64,000 nucleotides of DNA from Oscillospiraceae bacterium (GCA_020024285.1 JAHHTZ010000002.1:186001-250000), one strand, 5' to 3'. Numbered from the stretch's first letter, positions 7,363 through 16,821 are shown. Numbers and translations are program-made. The notes: a model not told the origin generated them from the letters alone.

Positions 7363-7857
7363 ATGAAAAATGCATGGAAAGTATTGGCTGTTGCAGCTGC
7401 AATGATGATGCTGATGGCAGCCTGCAAAAAAGACGCACCGGTAAATGCAACACCGGATCAGGACCCGGCTGCACCGCCGGCACAGACTCAGGAAGAGAAA
7501 AAGCCGGAAGAAACACAGCCAAAGGAAGACCCAAAAGATGAAATCCTTGCACACGCAGAAGAAAATAAGGACGCGATCCTGGAAGCTGTAAAAGGCGTTG
7601 TAGAAGTTTACCGCAGCGAAACCATCCCGGAATACTATGCACAGTACCCTGCAAAAGAGGAGTACCCGGTTCTCGAATCTACAGAAGGTCTGGTGATCCA
7701 GAAGGGCGACGATACCTGTGATGTACAGGCGTATGTAAACCTCGGCGGACATTCCCAGAAAAAGATGTGTGTATCCCTCAAATACGTAGAAGCGCCGGCA
7801 GAGGGCAGCAGTGAATGGATGGTCGTATCCACTGCATTCGGAGATATCAAAGGCTAA
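7363..7857 (+). CDS. Hypothetical lipoprotein
   Basis: This 164-residue protein has a clean lipoprotein signal peptide: KK-type charged start, hydrophobic core 8-17, and a lipobox ending MAAC with Cys 21. A Pro/Glu/Lys-rich linker (about 30-55) follows, then a soluble domain of about 100 residues with no motif I can name. It should be anchored to the outer face of the cytoplasmic membrane. A leader of about 130 bases with inverted repeats precedes it, and a strong terminator follows 27 bases after the stop, so it is monocistronic. Confidence 0.8.
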   Translation: MKNAWKVLAVAAAMMMLMAACKKDAPVNATPDQDPAAPPAQTQEEKKPEETQPKEDPKDEILAHAEENKDAILEAVKGVVEVYRSETIPEYYAQYPAKEEYPVLESTEGLVIQKGDDTCDVQAYVNLGGHSQKKMCVSLKYVEAPAEGSSEWMVVSTAFGDIKG

Positions 7858-7883
7858 TTGCGGCGACATAACTCGAAAAGAAC

Positions 7884-7920
7884 AAAACCCTGATGCAGGA
7901 TCATCCTGCATCAGGGTTTT
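7884..7920 (+). terminator. Terminator after the lipoprotein gene
   Basis: AAAACCCTGATGCAGGA pairs perfectly with TCCTGCATCAGGGTTTT around a TCA loop. It is symmetrical enough to work in both directions. Confidence 0.9.
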
Positions 7921-7958
7921 ATCTTATACCGGAGAATCTTTCGAAGATAGGAGAAGTT

Positions 7959-7987
7959 TTGATTTTTTCTCGATTTTTTGCTACACT
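7959..7987 (+). promoter_or_regulatory. Promoter of the pentapeptide-repeat gene
   Basis: TTGATT at 7959-7964 and TACACT at 7982-7987 are separated by 17 bases, 24 bases before the start at 8011. Confidence 0.6.
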
Positions 7988-8010
7988 GTCAGAAAAGGGA
8001 GGGGCTTTTT

Positions 8011-8640
8011 ATGAAAATCGAACGACCGCACCTTACCGAACAAGAAGCAGAGAGAACAGATCTATCAAAGCAGTTTGAATGTTCCCTTGTGGAAGGCTGC
8101 TCTTTTAAGAACCAGATCCTTTTGGGAGCATCGATCGAAGAGCTGGAGATTAAGCGCTGTATTTTCAGAAATTGCAGATTCTTAGGCTGCACCTTCCCCA
8201 AAATCTCGGTTTGGGATTCCTCCTTCCAAAACTGCGACTTCTCAAACTGCCGCATGGAGGAAGGATATTTTCAAAGGGTGGAATGGATCGACTGCAAATT
8301 GGTGGGGATGGTTTCCTATCAGAGTACCATTCAAAACGGATATCTAAAGGACTGCAACTGCCAGTACCTCAATCTATCAGGCGCTCGGATAAAAACGGTG
8401 GGATTCAACCACTGCGATTGCAGCGGTGCGCTGTTTCAGCAGTGGGATCGAAAATCGCTGTCTTTTTACGAAACAAAACTGACAGGCTGTAATTTTTTCC
8501 AAACTCCGCTGCACGACCTCGATTTGTCCAGCTGCTCCATTGAGGGGGTCCTGTTATCCGGGGAGGAGCTGCGCGGCGTGACCATTGCTGCCCATCAGGC
8601 ACAGGATTTGGTAGGATTGCTGGGGGTGAAAGTGAAATGA
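8011..8640 (+). CDS. Pentapeptide-repeat protein
   Basis: The 209-residue protein shows pentapeptide-type periodicity (central Phe/Leu flanked by Cys, Asn or Ser) over roughly 30-190, for example CIFRNCRFLGC and FQNCDFSNC. It should form a right-handed square beta-helix in the cytosol. Cys is frequent at turn positions. Some relatives (Qnr, McbG) shield DNA gyrase; no such role can be read here. ATG 8011 is chosen for GGGAGG at 7998-8003; an upstream in-frame start at 7978 overlaps the promoter. It overlaps the next gene by ATGA. Confidence 0.85.
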   Translation: MKIERPHLTEQEAERTDLSKQFECSLVEGCSFKNQILLGASIEELEIKRCIFRNCRFLGCTFPKISVWDSSFQNCDFSNCRMEEGYFQRVEWIDCKLVGMVSYQSTIQNGYLKDCNCQYLNLSGARIKTVGFNHCDCSGALFQQWDRKSLSFYETKLTGCNFFQTPLHDLDLSSCSIEGVLLSGEELRGVTIAAHQAQDLVGLLGVKVK

Positions 8641-9098
8641 TCCAGATTTTGATTGATGCAGACGGCTGCCCCGTTGTGAATGAGTCGATTGCTCTGGGCA
8701 AAAAATATCATGTTCCGGTGTTTTTGATCACGGATACAAGCCACCGCTTTGAACGTGAGGGAGCACAAACCATTACAGTGGAAAAAGGGAGCGACTCTGC
8801 GGATTTTAAGCTCGTAAACTTAGTCTGCCGCGGAGATATTGTGGTGACGCAGGATTACGGGCTGGCTGCGATGGCGCTCTCCAAAGGGGCGTACGTCCTC
8901 AACCAAAACGGAAGTCAGTATACCGAAGAAAATATCGACGGGCTCCTGATGAGCCGTCACATCGGAAAGAAGCTCCGCCGTGCCGGGGGACATATCAAGG
9001 GTCCATCCAAGCGGACAAAGGAGCAGGATCTCAGGTTTCAACAGATGCTTGAAAACTTGTTGAAAGATAAGGTGCCAAAAGGAGAGGGACAGCGGTAA
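8637..9098 (+). CDS. YaiI/YqxD family protein (DUF188, PIN-like)
   Basis: This 153-residue protein belongs to the UPF0178/YaiI family. The signature elements are DADGCPV at 7-13, a GDIVVTQDYGLA block near 64-75 and GPSKRT near 120-125. The acidic residues Asp 7, Asp 9 and the later Asp pair resemble PIN-domain metal ligands, so a nuclease role is possible but unproven. It shares ATGA with the pentapeptide-repeat gene and is translationally coupled to it. Confidence 0.9.
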   Translation: MIQILIDADGCPVVNESIALGKKYHVPVFLITDTSHRFEREGAQTITVEKGSDSADFKLVNLVCRGDIVVTQDYGLAAMALSKGAYVLNQNGSQYTEENIDGLLMSRHIGKKLRRAGGHIKGPSKRTKEQDLRFQQMLENLLKDKVPKGEGQR

Positions 9099-9147
9099 GA
9101 CGATTTGGATAAAATCGCTTCTTATCGTTCTTTTCTGCACCATTTTA

Positions 9148-9176
9148 TTGAACTTAGCACATAATTGTGCTATCCT
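9148..9176 (+). promoter_or_regulatory. Promoter of gltX with an embedded inverted repeat
   Basis: TTGAAC at 9148-9153 and TATCCT at 9171-9176 are separated by 17 bases. The spacer carries AGCACA-TAAT-TGTGCT (9156-9171), which runs into the -10 box and is well placed for a repressor. Confidence 0.6.
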
Positions 9177-9222
9177 TAATCTATATGCAATTTGGTACTG
9201 CCAAGAAAGGAATTTTTAGGAT

Positions 9223-10881
9223 ATGGATTATCAAAAATTAGCTCAGCTGCTCTTCCCCGATTTGCAGCTGACTCCAGAAGATATTGAAAAACGCTATCCG
9301 CCCCGCAATCTCCCGGAGGGCGCGAAGGTGACCCGTATAGCACCAAGCCCGACCGGATTCATGCATCTGGGCAACCTCTTCAGTGCAATCATCAGCGAAC
9401 GTCTGGCGCACCAGAGCAACGGTGTTTTCTTCCTGCGTATTGAGGATACCGACCTCAAACGTGCGGTAGAGGGCGGTGTGGAAACCATCATCAATGTATT
9501 CCACCGCTTTGGGCTCAACTTCGACGAGGGCGCAACCATCGACGGCGACAAGGGCGATTACGGACCATACCGTCAGCGTCAGAGAGCAGAGATCTATCAT
9601 GTGTTCGCAAAAGAATTGGTGCTGCGCGGTATGGCATATCCATGCTTCTGCACCGAGGAGGAGCTTGCTGCAATGCGTGAAACACAGCAGGAGAAGAAGC
9701 TCAATTTCGGCTACTATGGAGAATGGGCAAAGTGCCGCAATCTGACATTGGAAGAAATCGAGAGCAGCCTCAAAGCAGGAAAACCATATGTTCTGCGTTT
9801 TCGCTCTCCCGGCAATCCGGAGCACCGCATCAAACACCGCGACCTTGTCAAAGGTGACATGGAGCTGCCGGAAAACGATCAGGACATCGTTCTGCTCAAA
9901 TCTGACGGCATCCCAACCTATCACTTTGCACACATCATCGACGACCACTTTATGGGCACCACCCACGTGGTGCGTGGTGAGGAATGGCTTGCAACCCTCA
10001 ACATCCATCTGCAGCTCTTCCTCACAATGGGCTGGAAGGCTCCGAAATATATCCATACAGCACAGCTGATGAAGATGGACGGTGAATCGAAACGCAAGCT
10101 CTCCAAGCGCAAAGACCCGGAGCTTGCACTGGACTTCTACCATGCAGAGGGCTACCCGGTCGAATCCGTTCTCGAATATCTGATGACCCTGCTCAACTCG
10201 AACTTTGAGGAGTGGCGCATGGCAAACCCAACCGCTCCGATGAACGACTTCCAGTTCACCACCAACAAGATGAGCAACAGCGGTTCTCTCTTTGATGTGG
10301 ATAAATTGCAGGATGTCAGCAAGAATACCATTTCTATGATGACGGCAGATCAGGTTTACGATCATGTCATCACCTGGGCAAAGCAGTATGATGAGCAGCT
10401 TTATCGCCTTCTGACCGAAGATGAAGCAAAGGCAAAAGCAATCTTCGCAATCGGCAGAGGCGGCAGCAAGCCAAGAAAGGACTTTGCAATCTGGAAAGAG
10501 GTAAAGGACTATCTCGCATTCTTCTATGATGAACTGTTTGTTCCGGCAGGGGCTGATTCCTATCCGGAAAATGTATCAAAGGAAGACTGCCTTGCAGTCC
10601 TCAACGGCTACCTTGAAGGCTACGACCCGGCAGACGACAACAGCCAGTGGTTCGACAAGGTCCGTGCTTTGGGTGAATCTCTGGGCTATGCCGGAAAACC
10701 AAAGGATTACAAAAAGAATCCGGAGCAGTACAAGGGTCATGTCGGCGATGTCAGCGGAGTCATCCGTCTGGCAGTGACAGGACGCACCAATTCTCCGGAT
10801 ATGTACTGCGTGATGGAAGTTTTGGGACGCAAAACAATGGAAGAACGCATCCATCAGGCAATGGGCATCCTAAAAGGATAA
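9223..10881 (+). CDS. gltX: Glutamate--tRNA ligase
   Basis: A class I aminoacyl-tRNA synthetase that charges tRNA-Glu. The Rossmann-fold signatures are present: the HIGH equivalent is HLGN at 48-51, preceded by APSPTG, and the KMSKS equivalent is KLSKR at 292-296. The 552 residues exceed the roughly 485 of typical GluRS, with a longer N-terminal lead and an anticodon-binding region of about 250 residues. glnS follows 41 bases later. With a dedicated GlnRS present, this enzyme may be discriminating. The start is ATG 9223 after AAAGGAA. Confidence 0.93.
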   Translation: MDYQKLAQLLFPDLQLTPEDIEKRYPPRNLPEGAKVTRIAPSPTGFMHLGNLFSAIISERLAHQSNGVFFLRIEDTDLKRAVEGGVETIINVFHRFGLNFDEGATIDGDKGDYGPYRQRQRAEIYHVFAKELVLRGMAYPCFCTEEELAAMRETQQEKKLNFGYYGEWAKCRNLTLEEIESSLKAGKPYVLRFRSPGNPEHRIKHRDLVKGDMELPENDQDIVLLKSDGIPTYHFAHIIDDHFMGTTHVVRGEEWLATLNIHLQLFLTMGWKAPKYIHTAQLMKMDGESKRKLSKRKDPELALDFYHAEGYPVESVLEYLMTLLNSNFEEWRMANPTAPMNDFQFTTNKMSNSGSLFDVDKLQDVSKNTISMMTADQVYDHVITWAKQYDEQLYRLLTEDEAKAKAIFAIGRGGSKPRKDFAIWKEVKDYLAFFYDELFVPAGADSYPENVSKEDCLAVLNGYLEGYDPADDNSQWFDKVRALGESLGYAGKPKDYKKNPEQYKGHVGDVSGVIRLAVTGRTNSPDMYCVMEVLGRKTMEERIHQAMGILKG

Positions 10882-10922
10882 TCTTCTTATTATAAATTCT
10901 TTGAGAAAGGACGGGAAAAGCA

Positions 10923-12581
10923 ATGGAAGAAACAAGCTCTAATTTTATACATGACATCATTGACAAGGATTTGGAGGAAGGGCGTGTCCAGAAAATCCAC
11001 ACTCGCTTCCCGCCGGAACCAAACGGTTATCTGCACATCGGCAGCGCAAAAGCAATCTGGATCAATGCAGGCACAGCACAGAAATACGGAGGCTTATTTA
11101 ATCTCCGTTTTGATGACACCAACCCGGTGCGCGAGGACGACGAATATGTAAAATCCATCGAGGAGGATCTTCTCTGGCTTGGTGCAAAGCCAAACGGAGG
11201 AATTTACTACGGTTCCGATTACTTCGACCAGTGCTATGAATTTGCTGTAAAGCTCATCAAGGACGGAAAAGCCTATGTAGACGACCTTTCCGCAGAACAG
11301 ATGCGTGAATACCGCGGGACCCTGACCGAACCGGGCAAAGAAAGCCCTTACCGCAACCGCACCGTAGAGGAAAACCTTGATCTCTTTGAGCGCATGAAAA
11401 ACGGGGAATTTCCGGACGGAAGCCGCACCCTGCGCGCAAAAATCGATATGAATTCTCCGAATATGAACCTGCGCGACCCTGCGATCTACCGCATCGTGCG
11501 CGCTCACCATCATCGTCAGGGCGATAAATGGTGCATCTATCCTCTGTACGACTATGCTCACCCGATTCAGGATGCATTGGAGGGGATCACGCATTCCCTG
11601 TGCTCCATCGAGTTTGAAAACCATCGCCCGCTGTACGAATGGGTGGTAGACAACATCGGCTTCGAGCATAAACCGAAGCAGCGCGAATTTGCACGCCTCA
11701 ACGTGACCCATACCGTAATGAGCAAGCGCTACCTGCGCGAGCTTGTAGAAACAAAACAGGTGGACGGCTGGGACGATCCCCGTATGCCTACCCTGTGCGG
11801 ATTGCGCCGCCGCGGCTACACCCCAACCTCCATTATCGAATTTGTAAAACGTGCAGGCGTTGCAAAAGCATATTCCGTTGTTGACATCGGTTTGCTGGAG
11901 CACTGCATCCGCGATGAGCTCAACCTCAACGCACAGCGCCGTGTCGCTGTCCTCAAGCCAATCAAGGTTGTGATCACCAACTATCCGCAGGACAAGGAGG
12001 AATACTTCGAGCTGCCGAACATTCCGAAGAATGACGAAGCAGGAATGAGAAAGGTTCCGTTCACCCGCGAGCTGTACATCGATGCGGAGGACTTTGCAGA
12101 GGTACCGCCGCCGAAATTCTTCCGCCTGAAACCGGATGGAGAGGTTCGCCTGATGGGCTCCTACATCATCAAATATCAGGACATCGTGAAGGATGAAAAC
12201 GGAAATATCGTGGAGATCCACTGCACCGCAGACCTGGAAACAGGAAACGGCAATCCAGCAGACGGACGCAAGATCAAAGGAACTATCCATTGGGTCAGCG
12301 CAAAATATGCTGTGGATGCTACCGTTCGGCTCTACGACTACCTCTTTACCCTCGAGAATGTCAACGATGTACCGGAGGGCACAAACTATATGGATTATCT
12401 CAATCCAAACTCTCTTGTTGAACTCAAGGGCTGCAAATTGGAGCCTGCTCTGGCGGATTGTGAAGTCGGAGATAAATTCCAGTTTGTCCGCATGGGTTAT
12501 TTCTGCAAGGACAGCAAGGATGAGGGTGTCTTTAATCAGATTGTGACCCTCAAGGATACTTGGGCAAAAGTGAATAAATAG
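10923..12581 (+). CDS. glnS: Glutamine--tRNA ligase
   Basis: GlnRS attaches Gln directly to tRNA-Gln. The 552-residue protein has FPPEPNGYLHIGSAK (HIGH equivalent at 38-41), the RFDDTNP motif and VMSKR (KMSKS equivalent near 265-269), followed by the two anticodon-binding beta-barrels typical of GlnRS. Most Firmicutes lack GlnRS and use a GatCAB transamidation route, so presence here points to acquisition by an ancestor and is shared by some Clostridia. AGAAAGGACGG precedes ATG 10923. It is probably co-transcribed with gltX and ends at a shared terminator. Confidence 0.95.
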   Translation: MEETSSNFIHDIIDKDLEEGRVQKIHTRFPPEPNGYLHIGSAKAIWINAGTAQKYGGLFNLRFDDTNPVREDDEYVKSIEEDLLWLGAKPNGGIYYGSDYFDQCYEFAVKLIKDGKAYVDDLSAEQMREYRGTLTEPGKESPYRNRTVEENLDLFERMKNGEFPDGSRTLRAKIDMNSPNMNLRDPAIYRIVRAHHHRQGDKWCIYPLYDYAHPIQDALEGITHSLCSIEFENHRPLYEWVVDNIGFEHKPKQREFARLNVTHTVMSKRYLRELVETKQVDGWDDPRMPTLCGLRRRGYTPTSIIEFVKRAGVAKAYSVVDIGLLEHCIRDELNLNAQRRVAVLKPIKVVITNYPQDKEEYFELPNIPKNDEAGMRKVPFTRELYIDAEDFAEVPPPKFFRLKPDGEVRLMGSYIIKYQDIVKDENGNIVEIHCTADLETGNGNPADGRKIKGTIHWVSAKYAVDATVRLYDYLFTLENVNDVPEGTNYMDYLNPNSLVELKGCKLEPALADCEVGDKFQFVRMGYFCKDSKDEGVFNQIVTLKDTWAKVNK

Positions 12582-12599
12582 GGAGATCCCTGTGATAAC

Positions 12600-12642
12600 A
12601 AAAAGCGGTGTTGTACTTTTATCAGTACAGCACCGCTTTTTC
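12600..12642. terminator. Bidirectional terminator between glnS and the 967-residue gene
   Basis: AAAAGCGGTG plus TGTACT pairs with AGTACA plus CACCGCTTTT around a short loop, with T-runs on both sides. It serves glnS on the plus strand and the converging minus-strand gene. Confidence 0.88.
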
Positions 12643-12669
12643 ATCTTGTTTTATGACAGGGCTTTCAAT

Positions 12670-15573
12670 TCAGCCCAGAATATCTGATCTGATTTCATCA
12701 TAGGTGCGCGAAAACAGAGAGGCTGCGTCCAAATAAGGAGGCATCTTGTCCGCAAACAAAAGAAATGTGAGAATCTTTGCAAAAAGAAGCTCTACAGCAG
12801 CGCGCAGATGCTCCGGGTCACGGTAAATAAGGTAAGAGGGGATCGCATGACCAAGAAAGTCCTCTTCTGAACTGTCTGCGTTTTTGTATGCATCCAAATC
12901 AGCAACCGAAAGGAGGGCGGACTGATTTTCGTCCTTCAAAAAGGCGAAGAGATAGCGGGTATCGTCCCGAAGCAGGACGATGTGATTCACTCCGAACCAG
13001 CTCAGGCAGAGCTTCTTGAGCTGTCCCTTCATAAATTGCTGCATCACAGACTGGAACTTGAAGCGGTTGGAGGAGGTGATTGCATAGCTGTCGCAGACAT
13101 CCTGCAAATTTGTGGCAGAAATCGTGCTGGGGTAGTCCTCCATATAGTATTTTTCCGAAATGCTGTTGTGTGCCCATTCCACCGGAAAACCGCCCAGCAT
13201 CCGTTTATCCATGTTGTATTTGTTTCTTCCATGGTAAACGATCATCGCTTGGGACCACGACTTGGTTCCGTTTGGATAGTTCATGGATTCAAAGACGAAC
13301 TTGAGCTGATTGCGTATGGTGGAAAAGCTGCTGTGGACATGCTTCGGAAAGAGCTGGTCCAATCCGAAGGGAACAAAGTAGGTTTGGGAGGAATCGGAGG
13401 AGCAGGGGCATTCCAGAGCATAGACCTCACCCTCGGCATCGTCAAAGCACATGCAGACTTGTTTTTCGTCCTCCTTGATGAATACGAGGGAGCGTCTGCC
13501 GGGGTAGTTTTGCTGGACGTTGTGAAAGAGCTCAATTTCCCAGGAAATCTCCAGACGGTTGATTTTTCCGCTTTCAAATAAGGAGAGCAGCTCAACGAGC
13601 GATTCCTTGGTGATCTGCTCCTTCAAAAGCTCCCGCGGCATATTGGCTCTAATGTGCTCAGGGTCCTTTTCGATTTCTTCAAGGTTTGGGTCTGCATAGA
13701 CAGCAACGGGAGGAACCGTAATTTTGCTGACGCAGTAATCCAAGGGTCGGATGAGCGTCTGAAGGGTTTCCATTGCAATCTGTGCCATTTCCTCATCGCT
13801 GACATCAGGAAAAGACAGAACAGAATCCACAACATTGCGATACCTTACATGGGTAAAGACGGTCAGTTCCGGTTTATCGGATGACCAATTACAGCCCCAC
13901 AGATTATCGTAGCCTTCCATAAGCACACAACACGGCAGGGTGGAGAGCAAATCTTCGGCGGTGATCGCTGTGGGAGCTCCGGTCGACAGATCAAAAAGCT
14001 CCTCAGAGGGGATGCAGCAAACGTGCTTTGCCAGTTCTGCGCTGAGAAGGTTCAGCTCATTGTCGTCCAAAAACGGAACCGTGATCGACAAGCGGTGCAA
14101 AATCTCCTGCTTGACTGCAGCAGTGCGGTCGCTGAAGGTGACGGTGATGGGCAGCAGATAGAAGAAGATGTCACAGTCCTCCATCTTTGCAAGCCAGTCC
14201 CAGTCAAAGATTGGGCGGAAAACGTAAGAGCCATTTACCCAAAAGTCCATATGATTGAGGAAAAAGCGGATTTCGACCTTGGCGACCTCATCTTTATCCT
14301 GAAAGGCGCAGTGTATACTGCGGTACTGCGACATGGGGGTCTTGTCAAGACGATCGATATCAAGGAAGTCGCATCTCCATCCATAGCTGCTTGGATGATT
14401 CGCCATCAGAAAGATAGAAATTGCCTGAGAGGAAACGATGCGGTTGCAGACACTCAGCCAGTAGCTGAAAAAGCTGTGATCGGAAAGAGAGGGGACACCG
14501 TCCTGCGGGATTGCTTCATCTTCAAGCTCTTCGTCCAAATCATCCTCCAAATCTTCGTCCAAATCATCATCAACCATCTCGGCATCTGTTTCAGAATAGA
14601 GGGACTCAGGATCGCTCTTAACATCGCCAATCATCCGGATGATCGTTTCAGAATAGAGCACCTCAGGATGGCTCTTATAAAATTCGAGGATTTTTTTCAG
14701 GAGCGGTGCCGGAGTGGTGCTGCTGATCCAGATTCCATCCACGAGATTTTCAAAGGCAAAGTATGGGTTCATCAGTGCAGCCTCGCGGTTTTCAACGTTC
14801 CAGAAGGCTTCGATGTCCTTGCTGTCCTGTTCGGGATCACGCTTGGAACGGCAGTTGTATTTGGCACAGCACGCGATAAATTCGTGGTGTACTAACCCGA
14901 ATTTTTCTTCGGGATCCTCCTCAAGCTGCGGTATCCTTTCCAGAATGAGGCTGCGGATGGAGCCGTAGAGGATCTGGGGACGTCCGAGCTTTGCGCTTTT
15001 GAGGTCAAGCGATTTCCAAGCGAGGCGAAGATGGGTTTCCGTTAAGGGGTACTGCTCAAAGAAATGGGCCAGGAGCTTTACACCGAGCGGGTGACGGGCA
15101 CCCTGTGCAGTAAATGCATCGTAGCGGTCCTGGATGTGCGAGAGCTTATGGCGATCCAGAACCTTCATGTATGCGATGTATTCGGGGTCCTTCCAGACAT
15201 TGCGCTCTGCAAGGGCGACAAGCTTCCAATATTCAAGAAAGCTCTGGGAGAGGATGAGATCCATTCTGGTGAGGTTCCTGCGCTTGCCTAAGATTTCTTC
15301 AATGGAGCGCATTGCTTCAAAGCAATCGCAGGCATCTGCGGAATAGGCGATGGAAAGGCAGGTCTGAAGCTCCCGGCTCAGAGGAAAAGTCTCCTGATTT
15401 TTTTTGATTTCCTCTAAAAGCTGTGCGGTAAAATGGGGATCGCGTGCTGCCTGCAAAAAGGCAGACGAGGTAAAATAATCAAGCCATGCTTTTGTATTGC
15501 TGCGCTGGCTGCCGCAATAAATAGACAGAAATTGCTCCAGTGCCAAAGCATCGCCGGTTTGTTTTTCGTTCAT
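12670..15573 (-). CDS. Large unrecognised protein (967 residues)
   Basis: I do not recognise this protein. It is a long soluble polypeptide without signal peptide or membrane spans. The N-terminal third (about 1-280) is helical and Trp/Tyr/Leu rich, recalling helical repeats. An acidic Asp/Glu tract sits near 340-365. The C-terminal half looks alpha/beta, with clusters of Trp, Phe and Tyr. No nucleotide-binding or catalytic motif stands out. The start at 15573 follows GGAGGG by 7 bases. It lies 12 bases downstream of a YwqG-type gene, so the two form an operon. It could be a regulatory or immunity-type partner; this is a guess from context. Confidence 0.75.
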   Translation of the reverse strand: MNEKQTGDALALEQFLSIYCGSQRSNTKAWLDYFTSSAFLQAARDPHFTAQLLEEIKKNQETFPLSRELQTCLSIAYSADACDCFEAMRSIEEILGKRRNLTRMDLILSQSFLEYWKLVALAERNVWKDPEYIAYMKVLDRHKLSHIQDRYDAFTAQGARHPLGVKLLAHFFEQYPLTETHLRLAWKSLDLKSAKLGRPQILYGSIRSLILERIPQLEEDPEEKFGLVHHEFIACCAKYNCRSKRDPEQDSKDIEAFWNVENREAALMNPYFAFENLVDGIWISSTTPAPLLKKILEFYKSHPEVLYSETIIRMIGDVKSDPESLYSETDAEMVDDDLDEDLEDDLDEELEDEAIPQDGVPSLSDHSFFSYWLSVCNRIVSSQAISIFLMANHPSSYGWRCDFLDIDRLDKTPMSQYRSIHCAFQDKDEVAKVEIRFFLNHMDFWVNGSYVFRPIFDWDWLAKMEDCDIFFYLLPITVTFSDRTAAVKQEILHRLSITVPFLDDNELNLLSAELAKHVCCIPSEELFDLSTGAPTAITAEDLLSTLPCCVLMEGYDNLWGCNWSSDKPELTVFTHVRYRNVVDSVLSFPDVSDEEMAQIAMETLQTLIRPLDYCVSKITVPPVAVYADPNLEEIEKDPEHIRANMPRELLKEQITKESLVELLSLFESGKINRLEISWEIELFHNVQQNYPGRRSLVFIKEDEKQVCMCFDDAEGEVYALECPCSSDSSQTYFVPFGLDQLFPKHVHSSFSTIRNQLKFVFESMNYPNGTKSWSQAMIVYHGRNKYNMDKRMLGGFPVEWAHNSISEKYYMEDYPSTISATNLQDVCDSYAITSSNRFKFQSVMQQFMKGQLKKLCLSWFGVNHIVLLRDDTRYLFAFLKDENQSALLSVADLDAYKNADSSEEDFLGHAIPSYLIYRDPEHLRAAVELLFAKILTFLLFADKMPPYLDAASLFSRTYDEIRSDILG

Positions 15574-15585
15574 ATCATCACCCTC

Positions 15586-16422
15586 CTAACCACACTGCCA
15601 GTCAAATTCTGCACGTTCAAAGTTGAGGTTTTTTAAGTCTTCCCTTGAAATAAAGAAGTTGCAGTTTCCACCATCTCCAAACATCAAGCCACTATTGTCA
15701 TCCACGTCAAGCTGAAGCAAAAGGACATCCAAAGAGCCGTCCTCGTAATAGCACGGTGCACCTTGAACAAAGAGCGGGTAGCCACCTACACGGCTGTCGC
15801 AAGCATAGCACAAGTCAAACAGGGCATCCTGCTTTTCTTCGGAGAGCTTTGTATACGCAAGATCACCGCAGTAGTGGTCTGTAAACTCATGGCTTTCCAT
15901 ACTCAAAAACATTTTGCACGGATGAAACTCCATCTTGCAGTCATTGTCAAAAGGTTCCTCGTTTTCATAATAATCCCGAAAGGGGTTTTCGCGGAGCAGA
16001 CGGCTCTCGTCCATCAAAACATCCGGAATGTATCTCAGGCAGCATCCATCCTCCAAACCATATATTTCGTCGTCAAGAAGGTAAAACTGCAAAATCCCTT
16101 TCTGCGGAAAATCGGGAAGCGGCGGCATCTGCTCAAAGTTGATCTGAGCAAGAAACATCATAGGCCGACCTTCCGAGTCATGCGGATACTGAGATTCCTC
16201 CGTTAGATAGGGGCAGCCGCCCAGCTTGGAGTCCCAGGGCTTTGCAGGTTCTTTGGTAAAAGTGATTTCATTGGAGGGGCGCATCGTGGAGCAGAGATAG
16301 GGGAGATCCTCTTCCAAAATCTTTGGAATGGGCTTTTGCTTATTTACGATCCACGGCTCTCCTTCCTTCGGAGCGCAGTATGACCGAAGCATATCTTCGG
16401 TTGATTTATTCTTGAAAAACAT
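15586..16422 (-). CDS. YwqG/DUF1963 family protein
   Basis: This 278-residue protein matches the DUF1963 family: KLGGCPYL near 65-72, a MFLAQINFEQ block near 89-98, LQFYLLDD, and the C-terminal GGYPLFVQG, LLLQLD and MFGDGGNCNFFI elements. The function is not established. Relatives occur in genomic neighbourhoods of polymorphic-toxin immunity genes, and a SUKH protein lies 6 kb away here. AAGGGGGAAG precedes the ATG at 16422. It is the first gene of an operon with the 967-residue protein. Confidence 0.85.
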   Translation of the reverse strand: MFFKNKSTEDMLRSYCAPKEGEPWIVNKQKPIPKILEEDLPYLCSTMRPSNEITFTKEPAKPWDSKLGGCPYLTEESQYPHDSEGRPMMFLAQINFEQMPPLPDFPQKGILQFYLLDDEIYGLEDGCCLRYIPDVLMDESRLLRENPFRDYYENEEPFDNDCKMEFHPCKMFLSMESHEFTDHYCGDLAYTKLSEEKQDALFDLCYACDSRVGGYPLFVQGAPCYYEDGSLDVLLLQLDVDDNSGLMFGDGGNCNFFISREDLKNLNFERAEFDWQCG

Positions 16423-16821
16423 AATCTTCCCCCTTTAGAAAAAGTTTGAATTATCATCTTAAAGAAAAATATAGCATAAATTTCCCAGTGGGAAAATACC
16501 TAAATACAACAAAGTTTTTGGATAAGCCCTGTCATAAATTCCATTTTCTGAGCCGCCATCTTGCCGTTCCAAGGAAAAAGTAATGAGTATATATAGATAA
16601 AAATGGTTTTTTATAAAAACTGTCGAGCAGAAAAGTGCGGTAAGAAATTTCTTCCAAGCGTAAAATAAAAGGATAAATAGATGATTTGCGATTGGTTATG
16701 AAGGAGAAAACTGTTATATGTGCGGACATTTGTGTTATATTTGTACAATTCTCTTGCAATTCTTTCTCAAAACCTGTAATCTTAAAGATATACCTATATT
16801 CTAATGAGGAGACGCTTGACT
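16423..16821. other. AT-rich intergenic region between divergent genes
   Basis: About 400 bases separate the minus-strand ywqG-type gene from the plus-strand TetR gene. The only structure I see is an inverted repeat around TTTCCCAGTGGGAAA at 16481-16495, about 60 bases upstream of the YwqG start, which may be an operator. No protein-like frame or RNA fold is evident. Confidence 0.5.

Noticed and set aside
9238..10365. Long minus-strand frame opposite gltX
   Set aside because: Antisense to GluRS with no ribosome binding site and no recognisable motif.
11094..12644. Long minus-strand frame opposite glnS
   Set aside because: It lies wholly antisense to a clear GlnRS, lacks a ribosome binding site and matches no family; codon periodicity belongs to the plus strand.
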